A stretch of DNA of 41,527 nucleotides, taken from contig JAFMML010000007.1 in the NCBI GenBank assembly GCA_017859745.1, positions 1,742-43,268 on the forward strand, read 5' to 3'. The DNA comes from Planctomycetota bacterium. Lineage in GTDB: Bacteria; Planctomycetota; Phycisphaerae; Phycisphaerales; SM1A02. The translations under genes and the position numbers were made by a program. Below are positions 39,777-41,527 of this stretch, piece by piece (position 1 is the stretch's first letter; every line of letters starts with the position of its first letter). The notes beneath the pieces are model-generated. The model did no database searches, was not told the origin of the DNA, and saw only the letters and a program-made list of their open reading frames with translations.

Positions 39777-40784
39777 GTGACCCAAGCCTCCCCCTCGACG
39801 TCGTCGCCCGAAACCACCGACGCCCCCGTTCTCGCCGCCGCGGAGATCCACGTCGTGGGCCCGCAGGAGCCGGTGACGGGTCGAGTGGTCTCGTCGCGCC
39901 TCTGCACCCGCGGCAAGTCCGCCAGCTTCATCCGCCACGTGGCGATCGACATCGGCGACACGCCGCTCGCCGGACGCTTCCGGGCCGGCCAGTCCTTCGG
40001 AATCGTGCCGCCGGGCGAGGACGAACGAGGGCGGCCGCACAAGCTGCGTCTCTACTCGCTGGCCAGCCCGAGCTTCGGCGAGGACGGCGCGGGACGCGTC
40101 ATCTCGACCACGCCCAAGCGACTGATCGCCGAGCGGACCCCGCAGCGGGAGGGCGACGATCCCGAGGATCACCGCCTGTTCCTCGGCACCTGCAGCAACT
40201 ACGTCTGCGACCTCCGCGCCGGCGACGAGGTCCTCGTGACCGGGCCGGCCGGCAAGCGATTCCTGCTTCCCGCCGAACCGGACAAGCACGACTATCTGTT
40301 CCTCGCCACGGGAACCGGCATCGCTCCGTTTCGAGGAATGGCCCTGGAACTCATGCGGGGCCCCGGTGGACCGACGTCGAGTCGGGTCGAAGTCGTGATG
40401 GGCTCGCCCTACACCAGCGACCTGCTGTACGACGATCTCTTCTCCGACCTCGCTGCCGAGCACTCCAACTTCGCCTACCACCCCGTGGTCAGTCGCGAGC
40501 GACGCGACGACGGCGGGCCGGGCGAGTACGTCCACGGACATCTGGAACGCCGTCTCGACGAGCGATTCCGCGAGATGCTCGAGAGCCCTCGCACCCTCGT
40601 CTACATGTGCGGCCTTGCCGGCATGCAGATCGGCGTGTTCCGAATGCTCGGCCGCCACGGCCTGCACGGGCCCTACTTGAAGTTGCACGAGCAGATCGCG
40701 GACGTCGATCCCGCCGACTGGACCGACGACCAGATCAAGCGGCGGGTCCGACACGGGCCGCGCTGCATGCTCGAGGTGTACTGA
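39777..40784 (+). CDS. Plant-type ferredoxin-NADP(+) reductase
   Basis: The 335-residue product has a 30-residue Thr/Ser/Pro-rich N-terminus and the FNR fold: FAD motif RLYSLASPS near 90, GTCSNYVCDLRAGD, NADP-pyrophosphate motif FLATGTGIAPFRGMA near 180, MGSPYTSDLLYDDL and VYMCGLAGMQIG near 275. It ends MLEVY with a terminal aromatic residue that stacks on FAD in plant-type FNRs. Plant-type FNR transfers electrons between ferredoxin or flavodoxin and NADP(H); in heterotrophs it usually supplies reduced ferredoxin. No ferredoxin gene is beside it. The N-terminal linker is not a recognised CpcD domain. Confidence 0.92.
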   Translation: MTQASPSTSSPETTDAPVLAAAEIHVVGPQEPVTGRVVSSRLCTRGKSASFIRHVAIDIGDTPLAGRFRAGQSFGIVPPGEDERGRPHKLRLYSLASPSFGEDGAGRVISTTPKRLIAERTPQREGDDPEDHRLFLGTCSNYVCDLRAGDEVLVTGPAGKRFLLPAEPDKHDYLFLATGTGIAPFRGMALELMRGPGGPTSSRVEVVMGSPYTSDLLYDDLFSDLAAEHSNFAYHPVVSRERRDDGGPGEYVHGHLERRLDERFREMLESPRTLVYMCGLAGMQIGVFRMLGRHGLHGPYLKLHEQIADVDPADWTDDQIKRRVRHGPRCMLEVY

Positions 40785-40838
40785 GGCCCGCCGCCGATCG
40801 GCTCCGGTGTCGATCGGGATCGCACCGGGAAGACCCGC

Positions 40839-40874
40839 AAGAAAGAAGACGCCGCCCCGGATCGGGACGGCGTC
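40839..40874 (-). terminator. Intrinsic terminator after rpsG
   Basis: An 11-bp stem with one wobble (40848-40858 pairing with 40864-40874) and a five-base loop is followed on the minus strand by TTCTTTCTT. It lies 39 bases past the rpsG stop. If so, rpsG is the last gene of its transcript in this direction. Confidence 0.85.
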
Positions 40875-40913
40875 GATTCGTGTCTGGTCGTCGAAGGAGG
40901 GTCGCCGCGGAAC

Positions 40914-41408
40914 TCAGCGGGCGAAGTGCGCGAAGGCGCGGTTGGCCTCGGCCATCTTGTGGGTCTGCATCCGCACCGCCATGGCCTTGCCTTCGCCGCG
41001 AGCGGCATCCCAGAGTTCGCGAGCGAGGCGTGCCGCCATCGGCTTGCCACGCTCCTCGCGGGCCGCGTTGATGACCCAGCGGAACGTGAGCGACTGCTGA
41101 CGACGACGGTTCAACTGCATCGGAACCTGATAGTTCGCACCACCAACGCGCTTCGAACGCACCTCCACCTGCGGGCGGACGTTGTCGATGGCCAGGCGGA
41201 ACAACTCGATCGCCGTCTCCGGCGCCCCCTCGATCTTCTCCTTGTCGAGACGCGACTGGATCAGATCGAGTGCCCCGTAGACGATCCGCATCGCGGTCGC
41301 CTTCTGCCCGCGGATCATGATGCAGTTGATGAACTTGCTGAGCAGCAGATCGTCGAATCGGGGATCGGGACGAAGCTGATCTTCGCTCTTGGTGATGCGG
41401 CCGGCCAT
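40914..41408 (-). CDS. rpsG: 30S ribosomal protein S7
   Basis: The 164-residue product is near normal length (about 156). Motifs are DPRFDDLLLSKFINCIMIRG, GQKATAMRIVYGALDLI, AIDNVRPQVEVRSKRVGGAN, YQVPMQLNRRRQQSLTFRWV and a C-terminal MQTHKMAEANRAFAHFAR. S7 nucleates the 30S head and lines the E site. AGGAG precedes ATG 41408. Ribosomal protein S12 and the elongation factor genes that commonly flank it are not seen: S12 may lie upstream beyond the edge, but the downstream gene is convergent FNR, not fusA. Confidence 0.97.
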   Translation of the reverse strand: MAGRITKSEDQLRPDPRFDDLLLSKFINCIMIRGQKATAMRIVYGALDLIQSRLDKEKIEGAPETAIELFRLAIDNVRPQVEVRSKRVGGANYQVPMQLNRRRQQSLTFRWVINAAREERGKPMAARLARELWDAARGEGKAMAVRMQTHKMAEANRAFAHFAR

Positions 41409-41527
41409 GTTCGGACTCCTGTGTGGGCTCTGGGGCGACGGGCCCCGTAGTTCACCGCGATCGGGAGATGGGCATTCCCAGGAATCGGATCGCGGTTACC
41501 TGCCCTGCGTATTGGTCTGGGTTGAAG

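Noticed and set aside
36864-40754. A 1296-codon minus-strand open frame spanning fibro-slime and FNR genes
   Set aside because: It lies antisense to genes with complete family motifs and across murA in another frame; composition is low-complexity Arg/Gly/Asp.
1-41527. CRISPR arrays, tRNA or rRNA genes, insertion sequences, prophage genes
   Set aside because: Reading both strands showed no regularly spaced repeats, cloverleaf pattern, transposase or integrase motifs.

Overview
The window reads as a GC-rich planctomycete chromosome fragment, most likely from the class Phycisphaerae. The grounds are an exosortase with two PEP-CTERM-like substrates, four secreted proteins ending in paired dockerin-like calcium loops, a fibro-slime protein, a futalosine-pathway menaquinone gene (mqnA), a type III polyketide synthase with an FAD partner, and MurA. 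There are no rRNA or tRNA genes, no CRISPR array, and no transposase or integrase that I can recognise. Nothing looks recently transferred. The taxonomic call is inference from gene content, not from a marker tree.

Layout. Bases 1-10 kb: the 3'-truncated pgeF gene translationally coupled to a secreted alpha/beta hydrolase, a LOG-family protein, an exosortase-EpsI fusion on the opposite strand, a 1156-residue beta-helix/LamG surface protein and a 476-residue secreted protein. Three of these secreted proteins carry dockerin-like tails. Bases 10-16 kb: an FMN-dependent alpha-hydroxyacid dehydrogenase, a three-gene envelope set (Cys-rich peptide, HMA lipoprotein, outer-membrane barrel), a two-component sodium/carboxylate symporter and a DUF2141 lipoprotein. 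Bases 16-22 kb: a 607-residue NxxGxxxPG-repeat dockerin protein, an EboB-like TatD hydrolase coupled to a small partner, two PEP-CTERM-like proteins each followed by a clear intrinsic terminator, and a GNAT acetyltransferase. Bases 22-29 kb (all minus): alanine racemase, then FAD oxidoreductase, type III PKS, MqnA and a degenerate sigma-70-like regulator packed with 4-base overlaps or a 4-base gap. Bases 29-41.5 kb: DEAD-box helicase, pseudouridine-5'-phosphate glycosidase, Rho, two MCE proteins, a SpoU-family RNA methyltransferase, MurA (minus), fibro-slime protein, plant-type ferredoxin-NADP reductase and ribosomal protein S7 (minus).

How the genes may work together. The exosortase is expected to process PEP-CTERM-like proteins such as the two here, while the dockerin-tailed proteins probably form a second class of surface or secreted proteins. 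The 22-27 kb operon joins polyketide synthesis to a chorismate-consuming menaquinone enzyme and a possible dedicated regulator, the most unusual grouping in the window. The HMA lipoprotein and outer-membrane barrel overlap by GTGA and probably act together in the envelope, perhaps on a soft metal.

A pattern that no single gene explains: eight genes carry a TANNNT hexamer ending 5-7 bases before the start codon (TACGCT three times, TAGACT twice, TATCCT, TATCGT, TATCTT once each). This is the arrangement expected of -10 elements of leaderless transcripts and also supports those start-codon choices. Translational coupling through ATGA/GTGA overlaps occurs at seven gene junctions.
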